A DNA stretch of 64,000 nucleotides from Verrucomicrobiales bacterium (GCA_024638765.1 JAHEJT010000006.1:1-64000); one strand, 5' to 3'; shown: positions 15,945-25,088, numbered from the stretch's first letter. Notes: generated by a model from the letters alone, not told the origin. A program made the numbers and translations.

Positions 15945-17709
15945 AGAGCTTCTTTTCCCACTTCCCGTCTTTGGTGATGAACAATATACCCATGTCGCGC
16001 CAGAAGTTAAGGCGGGAAGTGGTATGGTTTATAATGGCGCCGGTGTAGTCGTTCTGCGAGTTGGTAAGGTCGTTTCGGGCATCGACGAGATCGCGGGCCG
16101 TCCCCCGGCCCAATTCCATGAGCAAATTTTGTTCTTCGAGGCGCTTCTGCGCCAGTTCCACCCCGAGTTGACTGATTTCAAACTGCTTGCGGGCCGTCTC
16201 CAGGTTTCGCGAAGCGTCGTAAACTTCGAGCCGAATCCGGTCTTCCGCAAGCTCGAGTTCGCGGGCGGTGCGTTGGTGCGAGATGAGCGCAGAACGGTAA
16301 GCGTTGCGTTCTTCCTTGTTGTCGAGCGGCAAATCGACATCGAGACCGACGCTCCAGTCATTGAGCCGGGAATCGATCCCCAACACCTGCGTGGAGGGCG
16401 GGCTCCCGACGTCGACGGCTCCCACGAGATCCGCCCCGGGAAGAAGATCCTGGGCGGTGACGAGAATTCTACGCGCGGTATCCTCGTGTTGCTCACGGGA
16501 GTTCGACAGGTCGAGGCGGGTCGCTACTGCCACCTCGGCGGCTTTATCCCGAGAGAATACGGGGTCAATGATTTCCAATTTACCAAGTTCGGAATCGTCG
16601 AGAACGATGTTTTCGGTAACCGGGATGCCGAGATCGATTTTGAATTGATCCAGGAGCTGGCTGTAATTTCGCAGCGCGTTGATCCATTGAAGTTCGTTGT
16701 TAAGTTCCGCCTGCCGCAACTGGCCGAGTTCCGCCTGAGTGGTCCGATCCTCGTCGGCAAGGGCTTCCTCACGTTCCACGCTGATTTTGAAGCCCTGGTA
16801 TCCGAGGTAGTTGTTCTTGACGGCATCGCGGGCCTGCAGGATGCGGAAATATTCGGATGCGATGCGGACCGTGAACTCCTTGCGGAAGCGCGCAAAATCC
16901 CGGAGCGCATAGAAGAGATCGCGCTCCGCCTGGGTCAGCCCTTCCGTGGTGGCCCGGTATCCGGCGCCGCGCAGCAGGGGCTGGCTGAAAGTGGTGACGA
17001 CCGAGGAATTGTTTATCGTCCGGAGGTCCCCGTTGACGAACTTCAAGAAATCGGCCGTCACGGAGGAACTGATGCGGGCGCCGGTTTTCAGCAGGAGATC
17101 GATCCCGAAGCTTGCGCGGCGTGTGAAGGTGCTGTCACGCACGAGGTTGTCGAGGTTCTCCTCGATGGCGCGGGTCGTTTCCTGGAACTCGAGGTTTCCG
17201 GTCCCGGTAAGCAGGGGACTGAACTGGTGCCGGACGAGGGTCAGGTCGAGGGCCTGAAGGTAGAGCAGTTCCTTGCGGTTGCGGTATTCCCGGTTATGGG
17301 TGACGGCAACGGCGAGCGCGTCGGCCAGAGAGAGGATCCGGGCGTCTCTTTCACTGGAAGCGTATTCGCCGAGGAATTCCGCGTTGCCGCCGGTCTGGCC
17401 GAATTCCTTGAGGGACACGGGCCCCGGGGGCTCAATGCTGAAATCCCGCTCCATGTTGGGGACATAGGCTCCCTTGTGCTGGAGAATGCGGAAAGTCTCG
17501 CGATCGGCGGAGTTCCGGTAGAATTTGCCGCTGCAGGCGGAGGTGAAAAGGGTGCCCAGGAGGGCCAGGAGAGAGAGCCCGAGGCGGCAGGGCGGGAGAC
17601 GGGGGAAGATCCCGCAGCGGGGGCGGGCGGGCGCCCCGGTGGTCATCGGGGCTCGCAAGTGGCTGGATGTGAGATTGTTAAGAAAAATGAAATATCTCAC
17701 GGTCGCCAT
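15928..17709 (-). CDS. TolC-like outer-membrane factor, predicted lipoprotein
   Basis: The protein has 593 residues. The N-terminus has a hydrophobic stretch ending in a lipobox (GTLFTSAC, Cys59 if the first ATG is used), so it is probably a lipid-anchored outer-membrane channel. Repeated helical sections such as LYLQALDLTLVRHQFSPLL and RLEEQNLLMELGRGTARD are typical of the two halves of the OEP/TolC fold. It would form the exit duct for the adaptor and MacB-type pump encoded downstream. The ATG at 17646 (22 codons in) would give a more normal signal peptide and is an alternative start. The gene is first in the exporter operon and diverges from the sigma-factor gene, with about 120-190 bp between them. 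Confidence 0.88.
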   Translation of the reverse strand: MATVRYFIFLNNLTSSHLRAPMTTGAPARPRCGIFPRLPPCRLGLSLLALLGTLFTSACSGKFYRNSADRETFRILQHKGAYVPNMERDFSIEPPGPVSLKEFGQTGGNAEFLGEYASSERDARILSLADALAVAVTHNREYRNRKELLYLQALDLTLVRHQFSPLLTGTGNLEFQETTRAIEENLDNLVRDSTFTRRASFGIDLLLKTGARISSSVTADFLKFVNGDLRTINNSSVVTTFSQPLLRGAGYRATTEGLTQAERDLFYALRDFARFRKEFTVRIASEYFRILQARDAVKNNYLGYQGFKISVEREEALADEDRTTQAELGQLRQAELNNELQWINALRNYSQLLDQFKIDLGIPVTENIVLDDSELGKLEIIDPVFSRDKAAEVAVATRLDLSNSREQHEDTARRILVTAQDLLPGADLVGAVDVGSPPSTQVLGIDSRLNDWSVGLDVDLPLDNKEERNAYRSALISHQRTARELELAEDRIRLEVYDASRNLETARKQFEISQLGVELAQKRLEEQNLLMELGRGTARDLVDARNDLTNSQNDYTGAIINHTTSRLNFWRDMGILFITKDGKWEKKLYAEGR

Positions 17710-17831
17710 TCGCCCTTACGCCCTGCCCCAGTGAAACGAACGAGAAAAGGCCTTTCTTTCAGGATTATTGCCGGGAGGGGCTGGCAGGAAAATGTGCTGA
17801 TTTTTCCGGATGCATGGTATCTTTCGGGGAA

Positions 17832-18491
17832 ATGGCCACGGCCCAGAAATCGAGTGAGACCCCCGAACCTAGGTTCCTGGAGACTCGCAAATCCCTGATC
17901 GAGCGCCTGGACAACTGGGAGGATACCCAGGGTTGGAACGAGTTTTACCGGATTTACTCGCAGTTTCTCTTCCGGGTCGCCCGCAAGGCCGGTCTCACGG
18001 AGCAGGAGGCCAACGAGGCGGTCCAGGAGACCTTCATCGGTGTGGCTAAGAATCTGCGGAAGAAGAAGTTCGACACCAGCATCGGTTCCTTCAAGGCCTG
18101 GCTCATGAACCAGACGCGCTGGCGGATCGTGGACCAGTTTCGCGCCCGCAAGCCGGACAGTTCGTTTGCCCGTCCCCGTGATTACGGCGAGGCCGGGGAG
18201 CGTCGCACCGCGACTCTGGATCGGTTTGCAGATCCGGCGGGAGACGAATTGACAAAGATTTGGGAGCGGGAGTGGAAGGAAAATCTGACGGACATGGCTT
18301 TGCGGACGGTGAAGACCAAGGTCTCACCGGAGCAGTACCAGATCTTTTATTGTTACGTAATCAAGGACTGGTCGACGCAAAAGGTTCGCGATCACCTGGG
18401 AGTGAGCGCGGCGCAGGTTTACCTCGCGAAACATCGCGTGGGACGCCTCATCAAGAAAGAGATCAGTAAGCTTGAGAAGCAGCCCATCTAG
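17832..18491 (+). CDS. ECF-type RNA polymerase sigma factor
   Basis: The protein has 219 residues from the ATG preceded by GGGGAA; an in-frame ATG at 17814 lacks such a site. Region 2 spans about residues 25-110 (FYRIYSQFLFRVARKAGL, then NEAVQETFIGVAKNL and SFKAWLMNQTRWRIVDQFR). Region 4 is near the C-terminus (VSPEQYQIFYCYVIKDWS, then LGVSAAQVYLAKHRV), with the helix-turn-helix clear. The acidic DAED segment of region 2.2 is altered to EANE. The linker between regions 2 and 4 is long and carries several Ser, Thr and Arg. The end overlaps by 20 bp the gene for a Ser/Thr kinase, so the two are translationally coupled and probably act together. No anti-sigma factor gene is present nearby. Confidence 0.9.
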   Translation: MATAQKSSETPEPRFLETRKSLIERLDNWEDTQGWNEFYRIYSQFLFRVARKAGLTEQEANEAVQETFIGVAKNLRKKKFDTSIGSFKAWLMNQTRWRIVDQFRARKPDSSFARPRDYGEAGERRTATLDRFADPAGDELTKIWEREWKENLTDMALRTVKTKVSPEQYQIFYCYVIKDWSTQKVRDHLGVSAAQVYLAKHRVGRLIKKEISKLEKQPI

Positions 18492-21018
18492 CGAACGCGG
18501 CGCGCCGCGGATACGGGATCACGAAGTGATCCGATGTATTGGAAGAGGAGCCTACGGCGAAGTCTGGATGGCGCGCGGGGTCACGGGAGTATTGCGCGCG
18601 GTCAAGGTGGTCTGGAGGGAGGATTACGATCTGGCCAGCGTGTTCGAGCGGGAGCTCGAGGGGATCAAGAGGTTCGAGCCGATCTCGCGCCGGCATACCG
18701 GCCTGGTGGACATCCTCCAGGTGGGGGTCCACGAGGACGAAGGTTTTTACTATTACGTCATGGAGCTGGCAGATGACGTGGAAAAGGGTCGCGACATCGA
18801 TCCGGAGACTTATGTGCCCCACACGTTTGCATCGGAGATGGCGCGCCGCGAGTCGATCGATCTGGAGGGCTGTCTGCGTGACGGCACGGCCCTGGCGGAG
18901 GCGCTCCACCACATGCACGAACACGGGTTGATCCATCGAGACGTCAAGCCTTCGAATGTCATTTACGTGGAGGGCGAGTGCAAACTTGCGGACATCGGGC
19001 TGGTGGCTTTGTCAGGGCAACGGAGTTTTGTCGGCACCGAGGGATTCGTGCCCAACGAAGGTCCGGGGACCCCGGCTGCGGATATATACAGCCTGGGGAT
19101 GGTGCTTTACGAGATGGGGACCGGGAAAGATCGCCTGGATTTTCCGGATGTCCCCACCAATCTCAGGGAGGGCACGGACCGGGAACTTTGGACCCGGCTT
19201 AACAAGGCGATTTGCCGGGCCTGCGCGGCCCGTGCCACGGATCGGTTTTCATCGGCACACGACATGGCGCTGGCTCTCCAGGGGCAGGGCATTCCCGAGG
19301 TGCGCCGCCGCCGCGCCGCCTGGGGTGTGGCCGCGGTTCTCGGCCTGGCGATCGGCGGGCTTCTTTACGGGAACTGGATCAATAAGCGGGACGTGGGCGC
19401 GCTTTTCGCGGAGGAAGACGCATTTGCGGCGGATGACTTCGGAGTGGGGATCGATGTGGAAATCGAGACTTTGCCCGCGGGAGCCGAAGTTTACGAAGGC
19501 GACAGCTTTCTGGGGACGACGCCTCTGATCGTCGAAAAAACCTCAGGCTCGAGAATGAGTCTGACGCTCCGCCTCGAGGGATACCGCAATGAAACGGTCG
19601 AGCTTTTCGTCGGAGAAGAGCGTGCCAAGTTCGTGGAATTGGAGCGATGGATTCAGCCACAGCGAGGGGAACGCTGGCGCAACAGCCTGGGTATGGAATT
19701 TCAGCCACGCACCGGCGGACACGTTTCCGTGCGGCCGGTGGAGGCGAACGAGTTTTACGAGTTCGTCGACACGACCGGGCGCGCTTTCGAGGGGGAAGTG
19801 GTGGCGCATCGCTTCGAAAACGAGAATGAGGATCGCTTCATCGTGGTGGTGCCCTATTACGATTCGGAAGCTTTTCGATTCTGGCTTACGGAGAAGGACA
19901 AAGCGGAGGGCTATCTGAGCGCGGAGCATTCTTACCGCGTAGAGCCTTATTACTTCGGAGAGGAAGAAACCGAGGCGGGGGCGCCGGCATTCGGAGAGGA
20001 AAGCGAGGGCGAGATGGCGTTTCTGGCCGTCGTGGCAAAGCAGACCTACGGAAGTGTTTTCGTGAATTCGAATCCTCCCGATGCGGCGGTCATTTTCAAA
20101 GGGGTCGAGATCGGACGGACTCCAGTGGAAATTCCGCGAGTCAAGACGGGCACTGTGGTCTACGAGCTGCGCGCCGAAGGTTATGAGCATGTCATTGTGG
20201 AGGGTGAGGCGCTGCCCGACGAGTTACTCGAATTTCAAATCGATTTGGAACAGACTCGCGCGGTGGTATTCGGGCGCGATTGGAAGAACAACCTGGGAAT
20301 GGAATTTGTGCCCGTGGGCGACGTCCTTTTTTCCGCGTGGGAGACGCGCCTGAGGGACTACCAGTTTTTCTGTAAACAGACGGGCACTAAATGGAAGAGC
20401 TCCACGGGCTGGGAACAGAAACAGAATCAACCCGTGATGGAAGTCAACCGAGACGAGGCGCGCGCATTCTGCAAGTGGCTTACGGATTGGGAACGGAAAC
20501 GCGACTTCATTGGTGAAGACCATCACTACCGGTTACCGACCGATCTGGAGTGGAGCCGGGCGGTGGGATTGCCGGCGGAGCGTGGCATGGATCCCGCCTC
20601 ACGCAGCGGTCGCGTGCGGGGCGTCTATCCCTGGGGATTCGGATGGCCGCCCCCAAAGGGAAGCGGAAATTATGCGGATGCGGCCAGTGCCTATCCCCTC
20701 GGAAAAGACAAAGTCATTCCCGATTACGAGGACGGGATTCGGTTCACGGCTGCCTCGACGGATCTGCTTCCCGACAGCAAGGGAATCCACCACCTGGGGG
20801 GGAATGTCTGGGAATGGATCGAGGACGCTTACGGTGGCAGCGATCGCAAGACATCCCAAATGGGAGTGATCCGGGGGGGGAGTTGGCAGACCGCCATTCC
20901 CGAGGAGATCCTGGCCTCCCACCGCCAGCCGATGAACCCGAAATCCCGGCTGGATTCGCTGGGCTTCCGCTGTGTGCTGGCGCGGGTTGAGGGGGAGGCC
21001 GAACTGGAGCGGGATTAG
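18472..21018 (+). CDS. Ser/Thr protein kinase with transmembrane segment, PEGA and FGE-sulfatase domains
   Basis: The protein has 848 residues, starting at TTG inside the sigma-factor gene. The kinase domain (about 15-275) has the Gly-rich loop GRGAYG (24-29), Lys45 (AVKVVW), HRDVKPSN (155-162) and DIG (174-176) in place of DFG, then DIYSLGMVLYEM. One transmembrane helix is at about 282-303. Outside lie a PEGA domain (328-392), a degraded first FGE-like half (about 400-500), a second PEGA domain (527-592) and a full FGE-sulfatase-like domain (600-842) with HLGGNVWEWIED and VIRGGSW. Formylglycine-type modification is not implied; such domains are often only structural or ligand-binding. The kinase probably senses an extracytoplasmic signal and acts on the sigma factor encoded just upstream, but this is inferred. 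Confidence 0.88.
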   Translation: MRSSPSSERGAPRIRDHEVIRCIGRGAYGEVWMARGVTGVLRAVKVVWREDYDLASVFERELEGIKRFEPISRRHTGLVDILQVGVHEDEGFYYYVMELADDVEKGRDIDPETYVPHTFASEMARRESIDLEGCLRDGTALAEALHHMHEHGLIHRDVKPSNVIYVEGECKLADIGLVALSGQRSFVGTEGFVPNEGPGTPAADIYSLGMVLYEMGTGKDRLDFPDVPTNLREGTDRELWTRLNKAICRACAARATDRFSSAHDMALALQGQGIPEVRRRRAAWGVAAVLGLAIGGLLYGNWINKRDVGALFAEEDAFAADDFGVGIDVEIETLPAGAEVYEGDSFLGTTPLIVEKTSGSRMSLTLRLEGYRNETVELFVGEERAKFVELERWIQPQRGERWRNSLGMEFQPRTGGHVSVRPVEANEFYEFVDTTGRAFEGEVVAHRFENENEDRFIVVVPYYDSEAFRFWLTEKDKAEGYLSAEHSYRVEPYYFGEEETEAGAPAFGEESEGEMAFLAVVAKQTYGSVFVNSNPPDAAVIFKGVEIGRTPVEIPRVKTGTVVYELRAEGYEHVIVEGEALPDELLEFQIDLEQTRAVVFGRDWKNNLGMEFVPVGDVLFSAWETRLRDYQFFCKQTGTKWKSSTGWEQKQNQPVMEVNRDEARAFCKWLTDWERKRDFIGEDHHYRLPTDLEWSRAVGLPAERGMDPASRSGRVRGVYPWGFGWPPPKGSGNYADAASAYPLGKDKVIPDYEDGIRFTAASTDLLPDSKGIHHLGGNVWEWIEDAYGGSDRKTSQMGVIRGGSWQTAIPEEILASHRQPMNPKSRLDSLGFRCVLARVEGEAELERD

Positions 21019-21055
21019 TTCCGGGGCCCCGGCTTCAGGTGCCCTCGAAAGGGTG

Positions 21056-21082
21056 AAAGAAAACCGCTCCGGCGGGCGTTTA
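21056..21082 (+). terminator. Possible weak rho-independent terminator
   Basis: GAAAACCGC-TCCG-GCGGGCGTTT forms a short GC stem flanked by A and T runs, about 40 bases after the kinase stop codon. The stem is short and interrupted, so this is tentative. Confidence 0.3.
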
Positions 21083-21164
21083 ATCAGGGTATTGCATTAC
21101 GTCCGAGAGAGGGGATGAAAATCCTGAAGTTTAAGGTATCTTAACTTTCGTATTTTCAGTAATT

Positions 21165-23339
21165 ATGAGAACAATTCGTGTTGGTTTTGTTGTAATTGCC
21201 ACGCTTTGGGCCTTCCAGGGGCCCGGCATACTCTCCGCGGCCACGCCTCCCGCGAGCGCGGAAATCGATCGTATCCTCGACCGGAGTTACCGGGAACTGG
21301 GCATCCAGCCGGCCGCGCCCATTCCCGACGAGGTCTTCCTGCGCCGCATTTATCTCGATGTCGCGGGCCGGATTCCCACGGTGGAAGAAGCACGGACATT
21401 TCTGGATTCGACCGAACCGGGCAAGCGCGCCCAACTCATCGACGAACTTTTGGAGTCGGAGGGATACGTCAGTCACTTTTTCAATTACTGGGCGGACATC
21501 CTGCGCATCAACGACCAGGTCAACAACAACCGCCTGCCCTCCACCGCCTGGGCGCTCTGGGTCAAGCAGGCGCTTCGCGGGAACATGCCCTACGATCAAT
21601 TTGTGCGCGAGATGGTCTCCGCCGAGGGTGTGATCTGGGAGAACGGCGCGGTGGGTTATTACCAACGCGATCGCGGCATGCCGCTCGACAACATGTCGAA
21701 CACGGTGCGGATTTTCCTGGGCACCCGCCTGGAGTGTGCGCAGTGCCACAATCACCCCTTCGACACGTGGAAGCAGATCGACTACTACCACATGGCCGCG
21801 TTCAGTTACGGGATGAACGCGCGGAATTACGATTCACCGAACCGCAAGGCCGTCACAGATTACCAGAGAGAGATGGCCAGGAATGCCAGTGCCAAAGACA
21901 AAAAAAACAGAAACAGCAAGAATGCGGTTAAATATCGTGCCGCGCGCCGGGTGGTGACCGATCTCTACAACCCGATTCGCTATATTGCGTCGACGCAGAC
22001 GGAACGCAAAGTGCAGCTGCCGCACGATTACCAGTATGACGATTTCAAGCCGAAAGCGGTGGTGGGACCGGCGGCGATGTTCGGGGAGGAAATCGACCCA
22101 GATAATTTCGACAGCCTGATCGACGCTTATGCGGATTGGATGACATCGCCCGACAACCCTCGTTTCACGCTGGTGATCGCGAACCGGCTATGGAAGAGGG
22201 TGATGGGCCGGGGGCTGATCGAGCCGGTCGACGAATTGATGGAAGGCACGGAGGCTGCCAATCCGGCGCTGATGGAGTTCCTGGTGCGGCGGATGACCGA
22301 GGTGGATTACGACATGAAGGCGTTCCTGCGCGAACTCTACAACACGCAGATTTACCAGCGCGAGGCCAGCACGGAAGAACTGCTCCCTGGTGTCGTCTAT
22401 CACTTTCCGGGGCCGGTGCTGCGCCGCATGAGCGCGGAACAGATCTGGGATTCCCTGATGACGCTGACTATTCCCGAGCCGGATTACTTCATGCCCACCT
22501 TGAGAAATCGCCTCGCCCAGGTCGATCAGGCGAAGAAGATTTACGAGAATCTCGAGGGCCGCAGCCGGGAAGACTTCCTGGATCTCGTGAAAAAGGGCAC
22601 GCAGATTTACTCGTCCAACTATCTGAAAACCGAAGAGCTTTCGAGGCAGTATACCAAGGCCAGGGAGAACGACGAAGCCGATAAGGTCAAGCAGATCGGC
22701 AAGGAGTTGAACGGGCTGCGCAACAACGCCCGCAGGAAGCTGACGCAGCTTGCCGGGACCGACAATCGAGATGTCCGGGGCGATCCCGAGGCGCTCCTTT
22801 CGGTGTTCGGCATGGACGGCTCACAGCAAATTTCCATGGACGAGATTACGACTGCACTGCCGAAGCCGGAAAAGGTTCAGGCGGATCGCTCGTTGAGCAA
22901 GGAGCAGCAAAAGCGGTTTTACGCGGAGCTCGGCAGAGACATGGCGGAATGGAGGAAATACGCCTCCCAGTTGATGCGCGCTTCCGAATTGTCGTCACCG
23001 GCGCCGCGCGGTCATTTCGTGCGTGAATTCGGCCAATCCGACCGCGAGGTGATTGAGAACGCCGCTTACAGCGCGTCGGTGCCGCAGGCCTTGACCTTGC
23101 TGAATGGGCCGGTGGCAGAGGCGCTTTCCAACCGGAACTCGGTGCTTTCGAAGCACCTGGCCGACTGCGGCACCGCGGAAGAAAAGGCGCAGACCCTTTA
23201 CTTGGCTATGTTATCGCGGGATCCGGACCGCGAGGAGATGGAACTCCTCACGAGTGAAATCGAAGCACACGGCGAGAAGGCTTACGAGAACATCGTGTGG
23301 GCTCTCGTCAACAGCCAGAACTTTCGGTTCATCCAATAA
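21165..23339 (+). CDS. DUF1549 / DUF1553 secreted protein
   Basis: The protein has 724 residues. A signal peptide (VVIATLWAFQGPGILSAA) leads into DUF1549 (FLRRIYLDVAGRIPTVEEA near 50-70, then LRINDQVNNN). The CxxCH motif RLECAQCHNHPFDTW is near residue 190. DUF1553 follows (FTLVIANRLWKRVMGRGLIEPVDE) and ends in NIVWALVNSQNFRFIQ. The CxxCH is a standard part of DUF1549 and could bind heme or metal, which is not proven. These proteins are abundant in Planctomycetes and Verrucomicrobia, almost always beside DUF1501 genes, as here. The biochemical function is unknown; a role in extracellular polymer metabolism is often guessed. No N-terminal cytochrome domain is present, unlike the paralogue at 54-57 kb. 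Confidence 0.9.
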   Translation: MRTIRVGFVVIATLWAFQGPGILSAATPPASAEIDRILDRSYRELGIQPAAPIPDEVFLRRIYLDVAGRIPTVEEARTFLDSTEPGKRAQLIDELLESEGYVSHFFNYWADILRINDQVNNNRLPSTAWALWVKQALRGNMPYDQFVREMVSAEGVIWENGAVGYYQRDRGMPLDNMSNTVRIFLGTRLECAQCHNHPFDTWKQIDYYHMAAFSYGMNARNYDSPNRKAVTDYQREMARNASAKDKKNRNSKNAVKYRAARRVVTDLYNPIRYIASTQTERKVQLPHDYQYDDFKPKAVVGPAAMFGEEIDPDNFDSLIDAYADWMTSPDNPRFTLVIANRLWKRVMGRGLIEPVDELMEGTEAANPALMEFLVRRMTEVDYDMKAFLRELYNTQIYQREASTEELLPGVVYHFPGPVLRRMSAEQIWDSLMTLTIPEPDYFMPTLRNRLAQVDQAKKIYENLEGRSREDFLDLVKKGTQIYSSNYLKTEELSRQYTKARENDEADKVKQIGKELNGLRNNARRKLTQLAGTDNRDVRGDPEALLSVFGMDGSQQISMDEITTALPKPEKVQADRSLSKEQQKRFYAELGRDMAEWRKYASQLMRASELSSPAPRGHFVREFGQSDREVIENAAYSASVPQALTLLNGPVAEALSNRNSVLSKHLADCGTAEEKAQTLYLAMLSRDPDREEMELLTSEIEAHGEKAYENIVWALVNSQNFRFIQ

Positions 23340-23379
23340 AAATTCCCAGACCCAAACCGTTTCACACCAAGATACCGTC

Positions 23380-24684
23380 ATGAAAGAGATACTGCAGAAC
23401 GCCGATGAACTGAGCCGCCGGAGATTCATCTCCAATGCCGCGATGACTTTCCTGGGGGTGGGCGCGATGCCCGCTTTCACAGGCACCAAAGCCAAGGCCG
23501 CGCTCGGACCCAACCTGGGGCTGCCGCCGAAAGTCGGCGCTGCCAAGAACGTCATCTATCTTTATATGGGCGGCGGCATGACCCATCTCGACACATTGGA
23601 CACCAAGCCCGGTCACGAGAACCAGGGACCGACGCAGTCTATCAAGACTTCGGCGGACGGGGTGCAGATCAGCGAATACTTCCCGATGCTCGCAAATCAC
23701 ATGCACCGGGCCGCGGTCATCAACTCGATGACTTCCACGGCCGGCGCCCACGAGCAGGGTAATTACCTGATGCACACGAGTTACGAGAAGCGCGGGACCA
23801 TCCGCCACCCGGGGATGGGCGCGTGGCTTCTGAAATATCGTGGCCGGCTCAACAGCAATCTGCCGGGGAGCGTCTTCATCGGGCGCAACAGCCGCATCAA
23901 TGGCGGCGCGGGATTCTTCGAGTCCGAATTCGAACCCCTGGCCATCAACGATCCCAATGCGGGACTCAAGAACAGCAAGCGCCGCGGTGTTACCGAGGAA
24001 GAGTTTGAGCATCGGCTCGATCTGTCCCGTAACCTGGACGCCGCGTTCCAGAACAAGTACGACCTCAAACAGGTGCGCGCCTACAATTCCATGTACGACG
24101 ATGCGGTGCGCATCATGTCCAGCCGGGATCTGCAGGCGTTCGATCTGAAGCAGGAGCCCGAAGGGGTCCGCGAGATGTATGGAGATGATCCCTTCGCGCA
24201 GGGCTGTCTGCTGGCGCGCCGCCTCGTGGAACACGATGTCCGCTTCGTGGAGGTCACCCTCGGCGGATGGGACACCCACAACAGCAACTTCGTGCGCGTG
24301 CCCGAGAACGCCGCCAAGCTCGACCAGGCGATTGGGGCGCTGCTCACCGACCTCGAATTGCGCGGGCTCATCGACGAAACCATGGTCGTGCTCGCCACTG
24401 AATTCGGACGGACGCCGAACATCAACCAGAACGCGGGTCGCGATCACTATCCCAAGGCATTCAGCACGATGATCGCGGGCGGCGGTGTCAAGGGCGGCCT
24501 CAAGTACGGAAAAACCTCCGAAGGCGGTGAGGAAGTCGTCGAGAACCCGGTGAGCCCGGAAGACTTCAACGCCACGATCGCCTACGGCCTGGGCCTGCCT
24601 TTGGACAACATCATTTATTCGCCTTCGAAGCGACCCTTCACCGTTGCGCATAAAGGCCGGCCGGTGTTGGAAATCTTCTCGTAA
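23380..24684 (+). CDS. DUF1501 protein with twin-arginine signal
   Basis: The protein has 434 residues from the ATG at 23380. The frame is open further upstream, but that part overlaps the preceding gene in another frame and has no family resemblance. The N-terminus has a twin-arginine motif (SRRRFISNAAMTFLGVG), so it is probably exported folded. DUF1501 belongs to the alkaline-phosphatase/sulfatase-like superfamily. Visible blocks are NVIYLYMGGGMTHLDTLD, GGWDTHNSNF, LATEFGRTPNIN and GRDHYPKAFS, the last two being the usual C-terminal metal-site-like motifs. It is 40 bp downstream of the DUF1549/1553 gene and forms a two-gene operon that ends in a strong terminator. Function unknown. Confidence 0.92.
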   Translation: MKEILQNADELSRRRFISNAAMTFLGVGAMPAFTGTKAKAALGPNLGLPPKVGAAKNVIYLYMGGGMTHLDTLDTKPGHENQGPTQSIKTSADGVQISEYFPMLANHMHRAAVINSMTSTAGAHEQGNYLMHTSYEKRGTIRHPGMGAWLLKYRGRLNSNLPGSVFIGRNSRINGGAGFFESEFEPLAINDPNAGLKNSKRRGVTEEEFEHRLDLSRNLDAAFQNKYDLKQVRAYNSMYDDAVRIMSSRDLQAFDLKQEPEGVREMYGDDPFAQGCLLARRLVEHDVRFVEVTLGGWDTHNSNFVRVPENAAKLDQAIGALLTDLELRGLIDETMVVLATEFGRTPNINQNAGRDHYPKAFSTMIAGGGVKGGLKYGKTSEGGEEVVENPVSPEDFNATIAYGLGLPLDNIIYSPSKRPFTVAHKGRPVLEIFS

Positions 24685-24700
24685 GCAATACGACCAACAC

Positions 24701-24757
24701 GGGGAACCTCGACCGCCATTTTCTGGGGGGGCGGCGAGGTTCCCCTCTTTCTTTCTT
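24701..24757 (+). terminator. Rho-independent terminator after the DUF1501 gene
   Basis: GGGGAACCTCG (24701-24711) plus CCGCC pairs with GGCGG plus CGAGGTTCCCC (ending 24745), followed by TCTTTCTTTCTT. One unpaired base interrupts an otherwise long GC-rich stem. Confidence 0.85.
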
Positions 24758-25016
24758 GGAGGCAGCCGCCTCCGCCCGGAGACCCGTTGCGGTGGGGATG
24801 CCGGCCCTACGCGCGACGCGCCCATGCCGATGGAGCAACGGAGGAGTGGAGTGCTGGAGTGTTGATTTCGGGATGGGTGGGTGGATCACCGTTGAGCCAA
24901 TGATCCACCACTCCAATACTCCGATTTCCCACAAATAAGTTGCAGAGACTTTTGAGCTGGATTTATATTCAGCTTCTATTTTGCGATGGAATCCTTTCGG
25001 TTCCGTCGGTGGGCAC
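24758..25016. other. Noncoding stretch with simple repeats
   Basis: Between the terminator and the tRNA. It contains GGAGTGGAGTGCTGGAGTG near 24842 and the loosely complementary ATGATCCACCACTCCAAT near 24900, an imperfect inverted repeat. Related TGGAGTATTGGA wording occurs at 11800-11830. Frames through it are low-complexity and not genes. Confidence 0.5.
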
Positions 25017-25088
25017 GCGCGGTTAGCTCAGGGGTAGAGCACCACCTTGACACGGTGGGGGTCACTGGTTCAAATCCAGTATCGCGCA
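25017..25088 (+). tRNA. tRNA-Val (anticodon GAC)
   Basis: A complete cloverleaf of 72 nt. Acceptor GCGCGGT pairs with ATCGCGC (one G-U). The D-arm is GCTC...GAGC, the anticodon stem is CCACC/GGTGG with loop TTGACAC, and the T-arm is ACTGG-TTCAAAT-CCAGT with discriminator A. Anticodon GAC reads Val codons. The 3' CCA is not encoded. Confidence 0.95.

Noticed and set aside
15751-17898. Plus-strand frame of 715 codons opposite the TolC-like and adaptor genes
   Set aside because: Shadow of two well-supported minus-strand genes; no family resemblance and no ribosome site.
23362-24825. Minus-strand frame of 487 codons opposite the DUF1501 gene
   Set aside because: Antisense to a gene with clear DUF1501 motifs and a twin-arginine leader.
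24638-24934. Minus-strand frame of 98 codons starting MWEIGVLEWW
   Set aside because: It translates the TGGAGTATTGGAGTG-type simple repeat and the terminator region; no protein family.
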